In this document: in pieces, positions 39,790 through 50,011 of the stretch | Position numbering within the stretch: position 1 is the stretch's first letter | How the letters are laid out: each line of letters starts with the position of its first letter | DNA from: Marinobacter sp. F4206 | Lineage (GTDB): Bacteria > Pseudomonadota > Gammaproteobacteria > Pseudomonadales > Oleiphilaceae | Length of the DNA: 64,000 nucleotides | Direction of reading: 5' to 3' | Assembly (NCBI RefSeq): GCF_019392195.1 | Contig: NZ_JAHXKI010000002.1 | Location: 434,001 to 498,000, forward strand | Notes under the pieces: generated by a model | Seen by the model: only the letters and a program-made list of their open reading frames with translations | What the model was told of the DNA's origin: nothing | Databases searched by the model: none | Made by a program: the position numbers and the translations under genes

Positions 39790-40638
39790 TTATTCAGTCG
39801 AGCGCCAGTATACCCACGCCGCCTCGTAACTGGCGATCACGGCCCCATCCGGCTCTTTCGGGTAATGGCGGCACATTTTCCGAACGCGACCGGGCGCAGT
39901 TAACGTCTTTCGACGGGATTCACTTTTGAAGCCGGCGCCCAACTGCCTCAGCTCCCCTGCCAGCGCCATCGGCGAGGCATAGGGAAGCCGCAACGTTTTG
40001 GTCTCCACAGAGGCGCCGGGCATTTCGACCGCTACTCGCTCTTTCAGGAAGGGCTCGGACTCAAACCGGTTTACATGGGCCTGCCCCGGATCGGCGACCG
40101 CCCATGCCCTTACCAGCTCACCGAGTGTGCCCTCCAGCAGGGTCGACATCATCAGCCTTCCACCCGGCTTGAGCAATCGTCGGCACTCGGCAAGCACTGG
40201 CCCAGGGTCAGCGCACCACTGAATCATCAGGTTGCTGAAAACCATGTCGAAACTGCGGTCCGGGAGCGGCAAGGCTTCAGCGTCGGCAACGAGCCAGTCA
40301 ATTTCCGCGCCACCATGCTCACGAGCCTTCCGGACCATACCCGGCGAGAGATCTACCCCGGTCAACCGGCTTGATGGTTGAATCTGCGCCAACTTGCGCG
40401 TGAACCAACCGGTGCCGCAACCCAGGTCCAGAACCCGAAGAGGACGCCCATCTTCAGAAGCAGTCGCCAACGAACGGAGCATGACCTCCCCCATGAGACG
40501 CTGTAACCGGGAGGCGCCTTCATAGGTATCACAGGCGTTACCGAACTGTCTGGCAATCAGGGACTTCTCGGCAATCTCAGACTCCTGCTGCCCGCACAGG
40601 TCCAGTGGCCCGGCAACAGCACACGCGGCTACACTCAT
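39790..40638 (-). CDS. bioC: Malonyl-ACP O-methyltransferase
   Basis: SAM-dependent methyltransferase that primes pimeloyl synthesis for biotin. The start is ATG 40638, overlapping the bioF stop as ATGA, which gives 282 residues; a longer frame starts inside bioF. Motif I for SAM is VLDLGCGTGWFTRKLA near residue 70, and the FSNLMIQWCADP block (SNLALQWxxD in E. coli) is diagnostic of BioC. The N-terminal extension of about 20 residues before the usual RQFG is slightly longer than in E. coli. Confidence 0.92.
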   Translation of the reverse strand: MSVAACAVAGPLDLCGQQESEIAEKSLIARQFGNACDTYEGASRLQRLMGEVMLRSLATASEDGRPLRVLDLGCGTGWFTRKLAQIQPSSRLTGVDLSPGMVRKAREHGGAEIDWLVADAEALPLPDRSFDMVFSNLMIQWCADPGPVLAECRRLLKPGGRLMMSTLLEGTLGELVRAWAVADPGQAHVNRFESEPFLKERVAVEMPGASVETKTLRLPYASPMALAGELRQLGAGFKSESRRKTLTAPGRVRKMCRHYPKEPDGAVIASYEAAWVYWRSTE

Positions 40639-41810
40639 ACCGCAACATCCTGTTTTGCCAATAGGTGTCGGCATTCGGAGAGCCCCTGCAGCAGCCGATC
40701 CAGATCCGACTGACTGTGAGCAGCACTGAAGGTAACCCGCAACCGGGCCTCACCTTCCGGAACAGTGGGCGGCCGGATAGCCGTTACCAGAAGCCCCCGT
40801 TCTTCCAGCGCGCGACTCAGCTCAAGTGCGGTCCAATTGTCACCCACCATGATCGGCTGAATGGGCGTGGTGGACGGCATGAGCTCATACCCAAGGGCAG
40901 AGGCCTCGTTGCGGAAACGATCGACCAGCGCCTGTAGGTGCTGTCGGCGCTCGTCGTCCTTCTCAATCAGATCAATACTGGCGGTGGTCGCAGCCGCAAT
41001 AGCCGGGGGCATGGCGGTGGTGTAGATGTAGGTCCGCGCTTTCTGGACCAGGTATTCCATCAGCACCGACGAGCCAGCAACAAAAGCACCACTGGTTCCC
41101 ACGGCCTTGCCCAGCGTTCCGATCAGCACGGGCACATCGGCTTCTGACAACCCCTGAGCCGCGATGCTGCCGCGCCCCTGCGGGCCGAGCACACCAATAC
41201 CGTGGGCGTCATCAACCACCAGCAAGGCATCGTGATCCCGACACACCCGTGCCAGCTCTTTCAGCGGTGCGACATCGCCATCCATACTGAACACGCCATC
41301 CGTCACCACGAGTTTGTGGCCGCTGGTCTGTGCCAGCAAGGCCTCGAGTCCGGCGACATCCCCATGGGCGTAGCGCCGGATCTTGGCACGGCTGAGAATG
41401 CAGCCATCGATAATGGAGGCATGATTAAGTCGATCAGAAAAAATCGTGTCGCCGCGGCCAGCCAGAGCCGAAATGACGCCCATGTTAGCCATATAGCCGG
41501 TGGAGAAGAACAGTGCCGCGCTGCGCCCGGTAAAGCTGGCCAGACGTTGCTCAAGCTCATGGTGGGCATCATGATGGCCACAGATCAGGTGCGAAGCTGC
41601 TCCGCCAAGACCGGTATCAGGCAGAGCATCCCGAAGGGCGTCGAGATTGGCAGGATGATTGGCCAACCCAAGATAGTCGTTGCTACAGAAGGACAACAGG
41701 GGCTTGCCATCGGACGTCAACGCCGGCTGCTGAGGACCGGAGATCTGGCGGCGGGTCCGGTAAAGACCCGCCTTCTTTCTCTGAGCAAGCTCGCCTTCAA
41801 AGTCACGCAC
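40635..41810 (-). CDS. bioF: 8-amino-7-oxononanoate synthase
   Basis: PLP enzyme that condenses pimeloyl-ACP with L-alanine, 391 residues. Start is GTG 41810 with GGGGTGAT just upstream; it gives the expected MRDFEGELAQRKKAGLYRTRR. PLP site: VVDDAHGIGVLG and Lys in GTLGKAVGTSGAF. It begins 20 bases after the bioB stop and is coupled to bioC. Confidence 0.96.
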   Translation of the reverse strand: MRDFEGELAQRKKAGLYRTRRQISGPQQPALTSDGKPLLSFCSNDYLGLANHPANLDALRDALPDTGLGGAASHLICGHHDAHHELEQRLASFTGRSAALFFSTGYMANMGVISALAGRGDTIFSDRLNHASIIDGCILSRAKIRRYAHGDVAGLEALLAQTSGHKLVVTDGVFSMDGDVAPLKELARVCRDHDALLVVDDAHGIGVLGPQGRGSIAAQGLSEADVPVLIGTLGKAVGTSGAFVAGSSVLMEYLVQKARTYIYTTAMPPAIAAATTASIDLIEKDDERRQHLQALVDRFRNEASALGYELMPSTTPIQPIMVGDNWTALELSRALEERGLLVTAIRPPTVPEGEARLRVTFSAAHSQSDLDRLLQGLSECRHLLAKQDVAV

Positions 41811-41830
41811 AGTATCACCCCGGGATTCAA

Positions 41831-42919
41831 TCAGGACGCAGCGGATTCCCGTGTGGCGTCATAGAACATGTGGCGGGTCGCCTCATACTCCACCGCTTCG
41901 GCAATCGCCTCTTCTTCCTGCTCCTCGGAAGCACACTGTTCCCGCTGCTCCGGGCGAATGCCCAGGCGGCGGAAAAGCTCCATATCGGCGTCGGCCTCGG
42001 GGTTGGCAGTGGTCAACAACTTCTCGCCGTAGAAAATGGAGTTGGCGCCGGCCATGAAACACAGTGCCTGCATTTGCTCGTTCATGTTCTCCCGACCAGC
42101 GGAGAGCCGGACGTGGGATGCCGGCATCATGATCCGGGCCACCGCTATAATGCGAACGAAGTCAAAGGGATCCAGGTCTTCCACATCTTCCATGGGGGTT
42201 CCCTTGACCTTCACCAGCATGTTCACGGGCACACTTTCCGGGTGGTGCGGCAGGTTTGCCAGCTGCATGAGCAGCCCGACCCGGTCATCATCGTCCTCAC
42301 CCATACCCATGATGCCGCCGCAGCAAACCTTCATACCCGCCTTGCGCACGTTATCCAGGGTATCGAGGCGGTCCTGGTAGGTGCGAGTGGTGATGATGTG
42401 GCTGTAGTATTTCTCGGAGGTGTCCAGATTGTGGTTGTAATAATCCAGGCCCGCGTCTGCCAGTTCCTTCGCCTGATGCTCCTCCAGCATGCCAAGAGTC
42501 ATGCAGGTCTCCAGCCCCAGGGATTTCACCTGCTTCACCATGTCCAGAACGTACGGCATGTCCTTTTTGGACGGGCTGCGCCAGGCGGCGCCCATGCAGA
42601 AGCGGGAAGCCCCCTTGCCCTTTGCGGCCCGAGCCTCGGCCACCACCTTCTCGATTTCCAGCAACTTTTCCTTCTCGAGACCGGTATTGTAATGGCCGCT
42701 TTGCGGACAGTACTTGCAATCCTCGGGACAGGCGCCAGTCTTGATCGACAGGAGAGTGCTGACCTGGACCTCATTCGGATCGAAGTGCTGACGATGCACA
42801 CTCTGGGCACGGAACAGAAGGTCATTAAACGGCAGCGCGAACAGATCCCGCGCTTCCTGCAGCGTCCAGTCGTGACGAATTTCCATGGAGGGTGCCGTGG
42901 AGGTGGCTGTAGCGGTCAT
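41831..42919 (-). CDS. bioB: Biotin synthase
   Basis: Radical-SAM enzyme that inserts sulfur into dethiobiotin, 362 residues. The SAM-cluster cysteines are in [11 protein letters not shown] near residue 60; the second cluster ligands occur in CMTLGML and [10 protein letters not shown]. The C-terminal tail after the barrel ([19 protein letters not shown]) is acidic and slightly long. First gene of bioBFCD, with a near-consensus promoter and two BirA-type operators upstream. Confidence 0.97.
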   Translation of the reverse strand: MTATATSTAPSMEIRHDWTLQEARDLFALPFNDLLFRAQSVHRQHFDPNEVQVSTLLSIKTGACPEDCKYCPQSGHYNTGLEKEKLLEIEKVVAEARAAKGKGASRFCMGAAWRSPSKKDMPYVLDMVKQVKSLGLETCMTLGMLEEHQAKELADAGLDYYNHNLDTSEKYYSHIITTRTYQDRLDTLDNVRKAGMKVCCGGIMGMGEDDDDRVGLLMQLANLPHHPESVPVNMLVKVKGTPMEDVEDLDPFDFVRIIAVARIMMPASHVRLSAGRENMNEQMQALCFMAGANSIFYGEKLLTTANPEADADMELFRRLGIRPEQREQCASEEQEEEAIAEAVEYEATRHMFYDATRESAAS

Positions 42920-42929
42920 GTGAAAGTCC

Positions 42930-42959
42930 TGTTAACCTTTTCCGGTCTCTGGGTTTACG
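42930..42959. promoter_or_regulatory. BirA-type operator O2
   Basis: TGTTAACC (42930-42937), a 14-base spacer, then GGTTTACG (42952-42959). The half-sites and the spacer length match the BirA (biotin repressor) operator form. It lies between the bioB promoter and the bioB start, in the leader, and upstream of comF on the other strand. Confidence 0.55.
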
Positions 42960-42969
42960 GATGAAACAG

Positions 42970-42997
42970 ATGATAAAGGGACAGAACTGGCTGTCAA
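42970..42997 (-). promoter_or_regulatory. bioB promoter
   Basis: On the minus strand a perfect TTGACA (-35, 42992-42997) is followed after 16 bases by TATCAT (-10, 42970-42975; 5 of 6 matches). The expected transcript start is about 42963, giving a leader of roughly 45 bases. The -35 box lies inside BirA operator O1. Confidence 0.7.
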
Positions 42998-43021
42998 CCT
43001 TAATGGAACTAAAGGTTAACA
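42992..43021. promoter_or_regulatory. BirA-type operator O1
   Basis: TGTCAACC (42992-42999), a 14-base spacer, then GGTTAACA (43014-43021). It covers the -35 box of the bioB promoter, so occupancy by biotinyl-AMP-bound BirA would block transcription. One mismatch breaks perfect symmetry. Confidence 0.7.
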
Positions 43022-43704
43022 GCGATAACAGAGCCGGCCAGTGCGTAGCCTGCCTTTCGAGCAATGCTTTCAACGGCTTATGCCTGCCCTGCCACAATGA
43101 CCTGCCGGTCAACCGGTGGCAGTGCCAAACCTGCGCCCTTCCCCTCCCGTACCCGGCCAACGACCTTGCATGTGGCGACTGCCTCGCCTCTCCCCCACCC
43201 TTTGGCCGCTCACTAATACCCTGGCGTTACCAGTTTCCAGTCGACAGCATGATTGGACGCTTCAAATACAACAGCCAACGCCAGTTTGCCCGCCCCCTGA
43301 TCGCAGGGCTGGTGCAGCACCTCGTCGATCACTTCGAGCGGGCCCCCAACTTGAAACCCGAGGCACTGGTTCCGGCCCCCATGCACCGGCAACGGCGCCG
43401 CAAGCGTGGCTTCAACCAGGCTCAGGAAATCGCCGAACAGATCGGCAGCCAGTTGGACATCCCCGTTGCCGCCGGCCTGGTTCGCCGCACACAAACCGTC
43501 CGGGCCCAGCGGGAACTGAGCCGCCGCGAACGGCTGGACAATCTTCGAGGGGTCTTCGAGATACACGGCCGGGTGCCGGCGCGCATTGCCATCGTCGATG
43601 ATGTCGTAACCACCGGGGCGACAGTCCGGGCACTGGCGACCCTACTGCGTGAACACGGTGCCCGGGACATACAGGTCTGGGCACTCGCCCGAACACCGGC
43701 CTAA
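43003..43704 (+). CDS. comF: ComF family phosphoribosyltransferase
   Basis: ComF/GntX-type protein linked to DNA uptake and use. An N-terminal zinc ribbon (CVACLSS, CLPC, CQTC, CGDC) precedes a phosphoribosyltransferase domain with the PRPP loop IVDDVVTTGATV near the C-terminus, and HRQRRRKRGFNQAQEIAE in the middle. The start is uncertain: ATG 43003 (233 residues) places the first CxxC about 13 residues in, as in E. coli; ATG 42961 is also possible. Either start lies within or next to the bioB control region, so the two genes share regulatory DNA. The 3' end overlaps the convergent oxidoreductase by 4 bases. Confidence 0.88.
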   Translation: MELKVNSDNRAGQCVACLSSNAFNGLCLPCHNDLPVNRWQCQTCALPLPYPANDLACGDCLASPPPFGRSLIPWRYQFPVDSMIGRFKYNSQRQFARPLIAGLVQHLVDHFERAPNLKPEALVPAPMHRQRRRKRGFNQAQEIAEQIGSQLDIPVAAGLVRRTQTVRAQRELSRRERLDNLRGVFEIHGRVPARIAIVDDVVTTGATVRALATLLREHGARDIQVWALARTPA

Positions 43705-44810
43705 GCCAGCTTGGCTTTCACAAGATCGGCAATCGCCAGACAGGACGTCAGCCCGGGTGATTCAATGCCAAACAGGTTCACCACACCGTCGATTCCGTGA
43801 TCCTGCGGACCTTCGATACGGAAATCGGAACCGCCACCGTCGGGGCCTGCCAACTTCGGCCGAATGCCTGCGTATGCCGGCTGAAGCCGGCTCTCGTCGA
43901 GGCCCGGCCACCAGTCCTTGATGCTGTTTATGAATCGGCTGACCCGGGCGGGATCAACGGAATAATCTTCGTTATCGATCCACTCGACATCGGGCCCGAA
44001 GCGGGCCTGACCGGCGAGATCCAACGTCAGGTGTACACCCAGCCCTCCGGGTTCGGGAACGGGGTAGATCAGGTTACTGAACGGATGCCGCCCGCCATAG
44101 CTGAAATACACCCCCCGGGCCAGCCATTGGCGCGGCTTTTGGGAAGCCGGCAGCCCGTGCCATTCCTGAGCCAGTCCGGCAGCCCCCAGGCCCGCCGCAT
44201 TGATGACTTTCCGGGCCTCCAGAACAGCAGGCATGTCGCCACCAACCCTCAGGCGATGGCACTTACCGGAGGTTTCCACTCCGATCACCGGCGCCCTTAA
44301 TACCAGCTGACCACCGGCATCTTCACAGTCGCCCAGCAGAGACAACATCAGTGCATGGCTGTCGACAATCCCGGTTTCCGAAGACCAGAGCCCGGCAGAC
44401 GCGGTGATATCAGGAAGCATCCTCGACAACGAGGCTCCCGAAACGAGGTCCAACTCCACTGCGTTACGCCCGGCTCCATTCCGGATAACCTCGAGGCTTC
44501 CCGCCTGATGATCCGATGTCGCGACAATCCACTTACCACACTTTCGATACCCGACCTTACGAGCTTCACAGTACTGGTATAACTGCTGCCGGCCCGCCAC
44601 ACACAGGCGGGCCTTCAAACTGCCTTCGGGGTAATAGATGCCCGCATGAATGACCTCACTGTTTCGCGAGGACAGGCCCTCACCGAACCGGTCACCCGCC
44701 TCAAGAATCAGGATTTCATGGCCCGCCCGGGCTAGCGCCCGGCCAATGGCCAACCCTACCACTCCGGCTCCGATGACAACCGTTTGTGCTTCAAGGGTCT
44801 CCTGCGACAC
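43701..44810 (-). CDS. FAD-dependent oxidoreductase, L-2-hydroxyglutarate dehydrogenase-like
   Basis: 369-residue DAO-family flavoenzyme. The dinucleotide-binding motif VVIGAGVVGLAIGRALARAG lies at the N-terminus, followed by the LhgO-typical SSRNSEVIHAGIYYPEGSLKA; near the C-terminus the FAD is closed by GVVNLFGIESPGLTSCLAI. LhgO oxidises L-2-hydroxyglutarate to 2-oxoglutarate and passes electrons to the membrane; that substrate is inferred from similarity. Stands alone, convergent with comF. Confidence 0.87.
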   Translation of the reverse strand: MSQETLEAQTVVIGAGVVGLAIGRALARAGHEILILEAGDRFGEGLSSRNSEVIHAGIYYPEGSLKARLCVAGRQQLYQYCEARKVGYRKCGKWIVATSDHQAGSLEVIRNGAGRNAVELDLVSGASLSRMLPDITASAGLWSSETGIVDSHALMLSLLGDCEDAGGQLVLRAPVIGVETSGKCHRLRVGGDMPAVLEARKVINAAGLGAAGLAQEWHGLPASQKPRQWLARGVYFSYGGRHPFSNLIYPVPEPGGLGVHLTLDLAGQARFGPDVEWIDNEDYSVDPARVSRFINSIKDWWPGLDESRLQPAYAGIRPKLAGPDGGGSDFRIEGPQDHGIDGVVNLFGIESPGLTSCLAIADLVKAKLA

Positions 44811-44966
44811 TCGACTTTTCTCCCGTTTTCAGCCCCATATATACCCAAGCATAACCGATCCTGTGTTTGTTCCGGAAAATCAACGAGAGCAGGCCAGTCA
44901 CTGTGCTTACGCAGGCGGCCATACAGGTTATACTTACGCTCTGGACGCAGCGGAGGGAGCCCGGCA

Positions 44967-45392
44967 ATGATGTCTGACAGGAAGCAGTTTGCGCTGGTGA
45001 TGGTGGTCGCCGCCATGTTCGTCGGTTGGCTTGGATGGCGAGGCTTTGAAATTATCAGCCTGAACGAGCGCCTGAAAGGCGACGAAAAGGTCGCCGATTA
45101 CCCTTACCAGCACCGGGTCCTGCGCGTCGAAGGCAGCACAGCCATCATGAGTTCGCTGCGCTCTCATACCACATCGACCCAGGAGGCCTTGAGCACGGTT
45201 TTTCCGAACATGCGCAACCTGAACGATGACCATCGGTCCTGGCAAAGAGCAGAGCGCGAACTCGCCCGAATTCAGGCACGAGCCGGCGATATCGTCCTGG
45301 GGGCGTCAGGAATCAACCGGATCCGCTGGGAACTGGACGAGAACTGGTACCATCTCCAGACAATGAAATCGAACTACGACACAGGACTCTGA
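44967..45392 (+). CDS. Uncharacterised single-pass membrane protein
   Basis: 141 residues. Start at ATG 44967, with GGAGGGAG seven bases upstream; the open frame extends further but without a site. One N-terminal transmembrane helix (about 8-25), then a soluble part, probably periplasmic, that is helical and charged (SWQRAERELARIQARAGDIVLG). I do not recognise the family. It ends 12 bases before srkA, so the two are probably co-transcribed. Confidence 0.65.
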   Translation: MMSDRKQFALVMVVAAMFVGWLGWRGFEIISLNERLKGDEKVADYPYQHRVLRVEGSTAIMSSLRSHTTSTQEALSTVFPNMRNLNDDHRSWQRAERELARIQARAGDIVLGASGINRIRWELDENWYHLQTMKSNYDTGL

Positions 45393-45404
45393 CCACTTTT
45401 CAAT

Positions 45405-46421
45405 ATGACCCATGACTCATCACTGGCGACATCGTCTCATCCGTACGACACACTGACTCCCGACATTATTCTGGACGCCATGGAGGAGGCCGGTTTCGCG
45501 GTCAGTGGACGTCTGTTTGCCCTCAACAGCTATGAAAACCGGGTGTACCAGGTCGGGCTGGACGAAGGCGCACCGGTGATCGCCAAATTCTATCGCCCCG
45601 GTCGCTGGACCGAAGCGGAAATCCGTGAAGAGCATGAGTTCACCCTTGAACTTCTTGCCGCCGACATCCCGGTGGTGGCTCCACTGGCCATGCCGTCCGG
45701 CGACACCCTCGGTCAACACGGCGCCTTCCTGTTCGCGGTGTTTGCCCAGCGCGGCGGCCAGGCACCGGATGTCAGCGTGACAGATACCCTGTACCGGTTG
45801 GGGCAATGGTTGGGACAGATGCATAACATCGGGGCAAGCAAGCCCTTCGGGCACCGGCCGGGCATCTCGGTACTTGACGGCATCGAGAAGAACAACCGGC
45901 TCCTGGTGGAAGGCAACTGGGTTCCGGATGACCTCCGCCCCGCCTGGGACAGCCTGATTCCGGACCTGATCCAGGCCTGCGGCGCCCGGATCGATGAGGC
46001 CGGCCCGGTAGACACCCTGAGACTGCATGGCGACTGTCATGCCGGCAACATACTGTGCCGCGACGAACAGATGCTGTTCGTGGATCTCGACGACTGCCGC
46101 ACTGGACCGGCGGTCCAGGACATGTGGCTGCTACTCAATGGTGAGGATTCGGAGCGTGGAGCCCAACTGGGCGAGCTGCTTGAGGGCTACGAGATGTTCC
46201 GGGACTTCAATCGCCGTGAACGCCACCTGATCGAACCCCTGCGCTGCTATCGGCAAATCGCCCATTGCGCCTGGCTGGCAAAGCGCTGGGACGATCCCGC
46301 CTTTCCGCGTTTTTTTCCCTGGTTCGCCCAGCCACGGTTCTGGTCGGATCAGGTCCTCTCCCTCCGGGAACAGTTGGCCGCCCTGCAAACGCCGTCCATA
46401 TCGCTGCCCGGCCAGTACTGA
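45405..46421 (+). CDS. srkA: Stress response kinase SrkA (YihE/RdoA)
   Basis: Cytoplasmic Ser/Thr protein kinase of the aminoglycoside-phosphotransferase fold, 338 residues, reported in E. coli to counter envelope-stress-linked death. Motifs: VIAKFYRPGRWTEAEIREEH in the N-lobe (catalytic Lys), LHGDCHAGNIL (catalytic loop) and FVDLDDCRTGP (metal-binding). Follows the unknown membrane protein by 12 bases. In E. coli the gene precedes dsbA; here the next gene is another unknown membrane protein. Confidence 0.94.
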   Translation: MTHDSSLATSSHPYDTLTPDIILDAMEEAGFAVSGRLFALNSYENRVYQVGLDEGAPVIAKFYRPGRWTEAEIREEHEFTLELLAADIPVVAPLAMPSGDTLGQHGAFLFAVFAQRGGQAPDVSVTDTLYRLGQWLGQMHNIGASKPFGHRPGISVLDGIEKNNRLLVEGNWVPDDLRPAWDSLIPDLIQACGARIDEAGPVDTLRLHGDCHAGNILCRDEQMLFVDLDDCRTGPAVQDMWLLLNGEDSERGAQLGELLEGYEMFRDFNRRERHLIEPLRCYRQIAHCAWLAKRWDDPAFPRFFPWFAQPRFWSDQVLSLREQLAALQTPSISLPGQY

Positions 46422-46454
46422 TTAATCCATTGACCACATCCAGATGAGGTAGGC

Positions 46455-46820
46455 ATGAGCCAGAACGAGGCCCGTTACACCGTACGCAGTTTGATTGTCA
46501 CCGCCATCGTTACGGCGGTGGCCACGGTGGTGATGCTGGAAGCCAGCGGCAAGATTGACCATTCTGACAACAAGGACCATGTGCCGGTCGGTGACTTTCA
46601 GGCCATTCATGTGACGCCGGATGAGCCTTTCCGGATGTCTCCGAAAGCGTCCGAATTGCACGCCGCCTGCGAAAACGGTTTTCTGGCCATCGCGGCGGAC
46701 GTGGACCCGTCGTTCCGGGGCATATTGGTGGATTACAAGAACCGGGGTGTGCGCTGCAGTCGGCCGACACCGACCGCCCCGCCCGTTCCCGAGGTCGAGG
46801 AGAGTGGCAGCAATGGGTAA
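46455..46820 (+). CDS. Uncharacterised small membrane-anchored protein
   Basis: 121 residues with one transmembrane helix near the N-terminus (about 12-29) and a soluble domain with two cysteines (in HAACENG and RGVRCS) that could form a disulfide, then a Pro-rich C-terminal tail (PTPTAPPVPEVEE). Family not recognised. Its 3' end overlaps the cmoA start by 8 bases, so it is translated from the same message as cmoAB. Confidence 0.65.
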   Translation: MSQNEARYTVRSLIVTAIVTAVATVVMLEASGKIDHSDNKDHVPVGDFQAIHVTPDEPFRMSPKASELHAACENGFLAIAADVDPSFRGILVDYKNRGVRCSRPTPTAPPVPEVEESGSNG

Positions 46821-47568
46821 GTCGGGCCAGCCACCGGAGCAGAAGACCGACCGGCTTTTCGCCACCGAGCGTCGCCCGGAGGATTTCCGCTTCGACGCCT
46901 CGGTGGCCCGGGTCTTTCCGGACATGATCCGCCGTTCGGTGCCCGGCTATACCACGATCATTCCTATGATTGAGGTCATTACCGAACAGTACGCTCAGGC
47001 AGGCTCCCATTGCTACGACCTGGGCTGCTCCCTGGGCGCATCCACACTGGCGATGCGTCACGGTATTTCACACCGGGACTGCACACTCGTAGGCGTCGAC
47101 AACTCCAGTGCCATGATCGAGCGCTGCGAACACTACATCGCGCTGGACGACAGCTCACTGCCAGTAACCCTTCGCTGCGAGGACATCCTTGAGACCGAGC
47201 TTAGCAATGCCTCGGTAACCACCCTGAACTTCACCCTGCAGTTTGTCCCACCCGAGCACCGAACTGGCCTGCTCACCCGCATCGCCGAGGCCACTCGCCC
47301 GGGCGGGGCACTGATCCTCTCCGAGAAAATCCGTTTCGGGTCCGACGAGGAACAGGACATCCAGACTCGACTGCATCATGAGTTCAAGCGCGCCAACGGC
47401 TACTCGGATCTGGAGATCAGTCAGAAACGCTCCGCCATCGAGCAGGTGCTGATCCCCGAAACCCTGGCCGACCACAAGAAACGCCTGCTGGACGCCGGAT
47501 TTGATCGGGTACTGGTCTGGTACCAGTGCTTTAATTTTGTCTCCATGCTGGCCATCAAAGCCCACTGA
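46813..47568 (+). CDS. cmoA: Carboxy-SAM synthase
   Basis: Makes carboxy-S-adenosylmethionine from SAM and prephenate for wobble-uridine (cmo5U34) modification. Start is ATG 46813, which overlaps the upstream gene's end by 8 bases and yields 251 residues; the longer frame is antifamily. Motif: YDLGCSLGASTLAM for SAM and SEKIRFGSDEEQ. Directly followed by cmoB after 16 bases. Confidence 0.95.
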   Translation: MGKSGQPPEQKTDRLFATERRPEDFRFDASVARVFPDMIRRSVPGYTTIIPMIEVITEQYAQAGSHCYDLGCSLGASTLAMRHGISHRDCTLVGVDNSSAMIERCEHYIALDDSSLPVTLRCEDILETELSNASVTTLNFTLQFVPPEHRTGLLTRIAEATRPGGALILSEKIRFGSDEEQDIQTRLHHEFKRANGYSDLEISQKRSAIEQVLIPETLADHKKRLLDAGFDRVLVWYQCFNFVSMLAIKAH

Positions 47569-47584
47569 AAACGCTCGGAGAACC

Positions 47585-48577
47585 ATGGCAAATTTTGACT
47601 GGGAAAAACACTTCGGACCGTTGCTGACGGAGCTTACTCAAACTGGCCACGCCCGCTGGACCGACCGACTTCGAGATCAGCTCACCCATCGTTTCGACGA
47701 TAACCCGCACGGGGACCTCGACCGGTGGCAGACGGCCCTGAACAGCCTGCCGGAACTGGCCGGAGTCGAGGTAGAACTCAAGCACTCCGCCATCACGCTG
47801 AGCACCCCGGATAATCTGACCGGCCCCCAGCAGGAACAGCTGGAAAACGCCCTCCGTGGACTGATGCCCTGGCGTAAGGGGCCATTCGAGTTCTTTGGCA
47901 CCTATATTGATACCGAATGGCGATCTGACTGGAAGTGGGATCGGGTACTGCCTTACCTGTCTGACCTTTCCGGCCGGAAAATCCTGGACGTCGGTTGCGG
48001 CTCCGGCTACCACTGCTGGCGCATGCTCGGCGAAGGTGCCGGGCGGGTTATCGGCATCGATCCGGGGCTGTTATTCCTGTTCCAGTTCCTGAGCGTCAAG
48101 CGCTATCAGGATAACGCCCCGGTGGACCTGCTGCCCGTGAGGATGGAGGACTTGCCAGAGAATCTGCAAGCCTTCGACACCACCTTCTCGATGGGCGTGC
48201 TTTACCATCGGCGCTCCCCGCTGGACCACCTGCTCGAACTCAAAGGCACCCTCCGGCGGGGCGGTGAACTGGTGCTGGAAACCCTGGTCGTGGATGGTCC
48301 TGAAGGTTACTCCCTGATGCCGGAAGACCGGTACGGGCAGATGCGAAACGTCTGGTTCCTGCCAAGCTGCGATACCCTGCTTCGCTGGCTGGATCGCACC
48401 GGCTTTCGTAACGCCCGGGTTGTGGACGTCACCGACACCACCACCGACGAGCAACGAAGCACCGATTGGATGCGATTCAATTCACTGCAGGACTTTCTGG
48501 ACCCGGAGGATCCGTCCCGAACTGTCGAGGGCTATCCCGGTCCCAGGCGGGCCACCATCATCGCCGAAAAACCCTAG
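47585..48577 (+). CDS. cmoB: tRNA U34 carboxymethyltransferase
   Basis: Uses carboxy-SAM to convert 5-hydroxyuridine to 5-carboxymethoxyuridine at tRNA position 34. Start is ATG 47585 (MANFDWEKHFGPLL), giving 330 residues. Motifs: ILDVGCGSGYHCWRMLGEGA and TFSMGVLYHRRSPLDHL. The N-terminal 90-residue extension and RKGPFEFFGTYIDTEWRSDWKW block are characteristic. Ends at a bidirectional terminator shared with purA. Confidence 0.96.
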   Translation: MANFDWEKHFGPLLTELTQTGHARWTDRLRDQLTHRFDDNPHGDLDRWQTALNSLPELAGVEVELKHSAITLSTPDNLTGPQQEQLENALRGLMPWRKGPFEFFGTYIDTEWRSDWKWDRVLPYLSDLSGRKILDVGCGSGYHCWRMLGEGAGRVIGIDPGLLFLFQFLSVKRYQDNAPVDLLPVRMEDLPENLQAFDTTFSMGVLYHRRSPLDHLLELKGTLRRGGELVLETLVVDGPEGYSLMPEDRYGQMRNVWFLPSCDTLLRWLDRTGFRNARVVDVTDTTTDEQRSTDWMRFNSLQDFLDPEDPSRTVEGYPGPRRATIIAEKP

Positions 48578-48582
48578 CACAA

Positions 48583-48619
48583 AAAAGCCGCCCTGCAGTT
48601 GCCCGCAGGGCGGCTTTCT
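48583..48619. terminator. Bidirectional terminator between cmoB and purA
   Basis: AAGCCGCCCTGC pairs with GCAGGGCGGCTT around an 8-base loop, flanked by an A-run on the left and TTTCTT on the right. It lies just after cmoB and just after the end of leftward purA. Confidence 0.92.
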
Positions 48620-48632
48620 TGCTTCCCATCAA

Positions 48633-49937
<1,305 letters not shown>

Positions 49938-50011
49938 TCAGTGCGGCTGCCCCGGAGGACAGGCGTTTCGCAAGTTTACCTGTAAATGAGTTCACCGACG
50001 CCCGAGGGGCC

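Noticed and set aside
41870..42964. 364-codon open frame on the plus strand
   Set aside because: Antisense to bioB; composition typical of a shadow frame.
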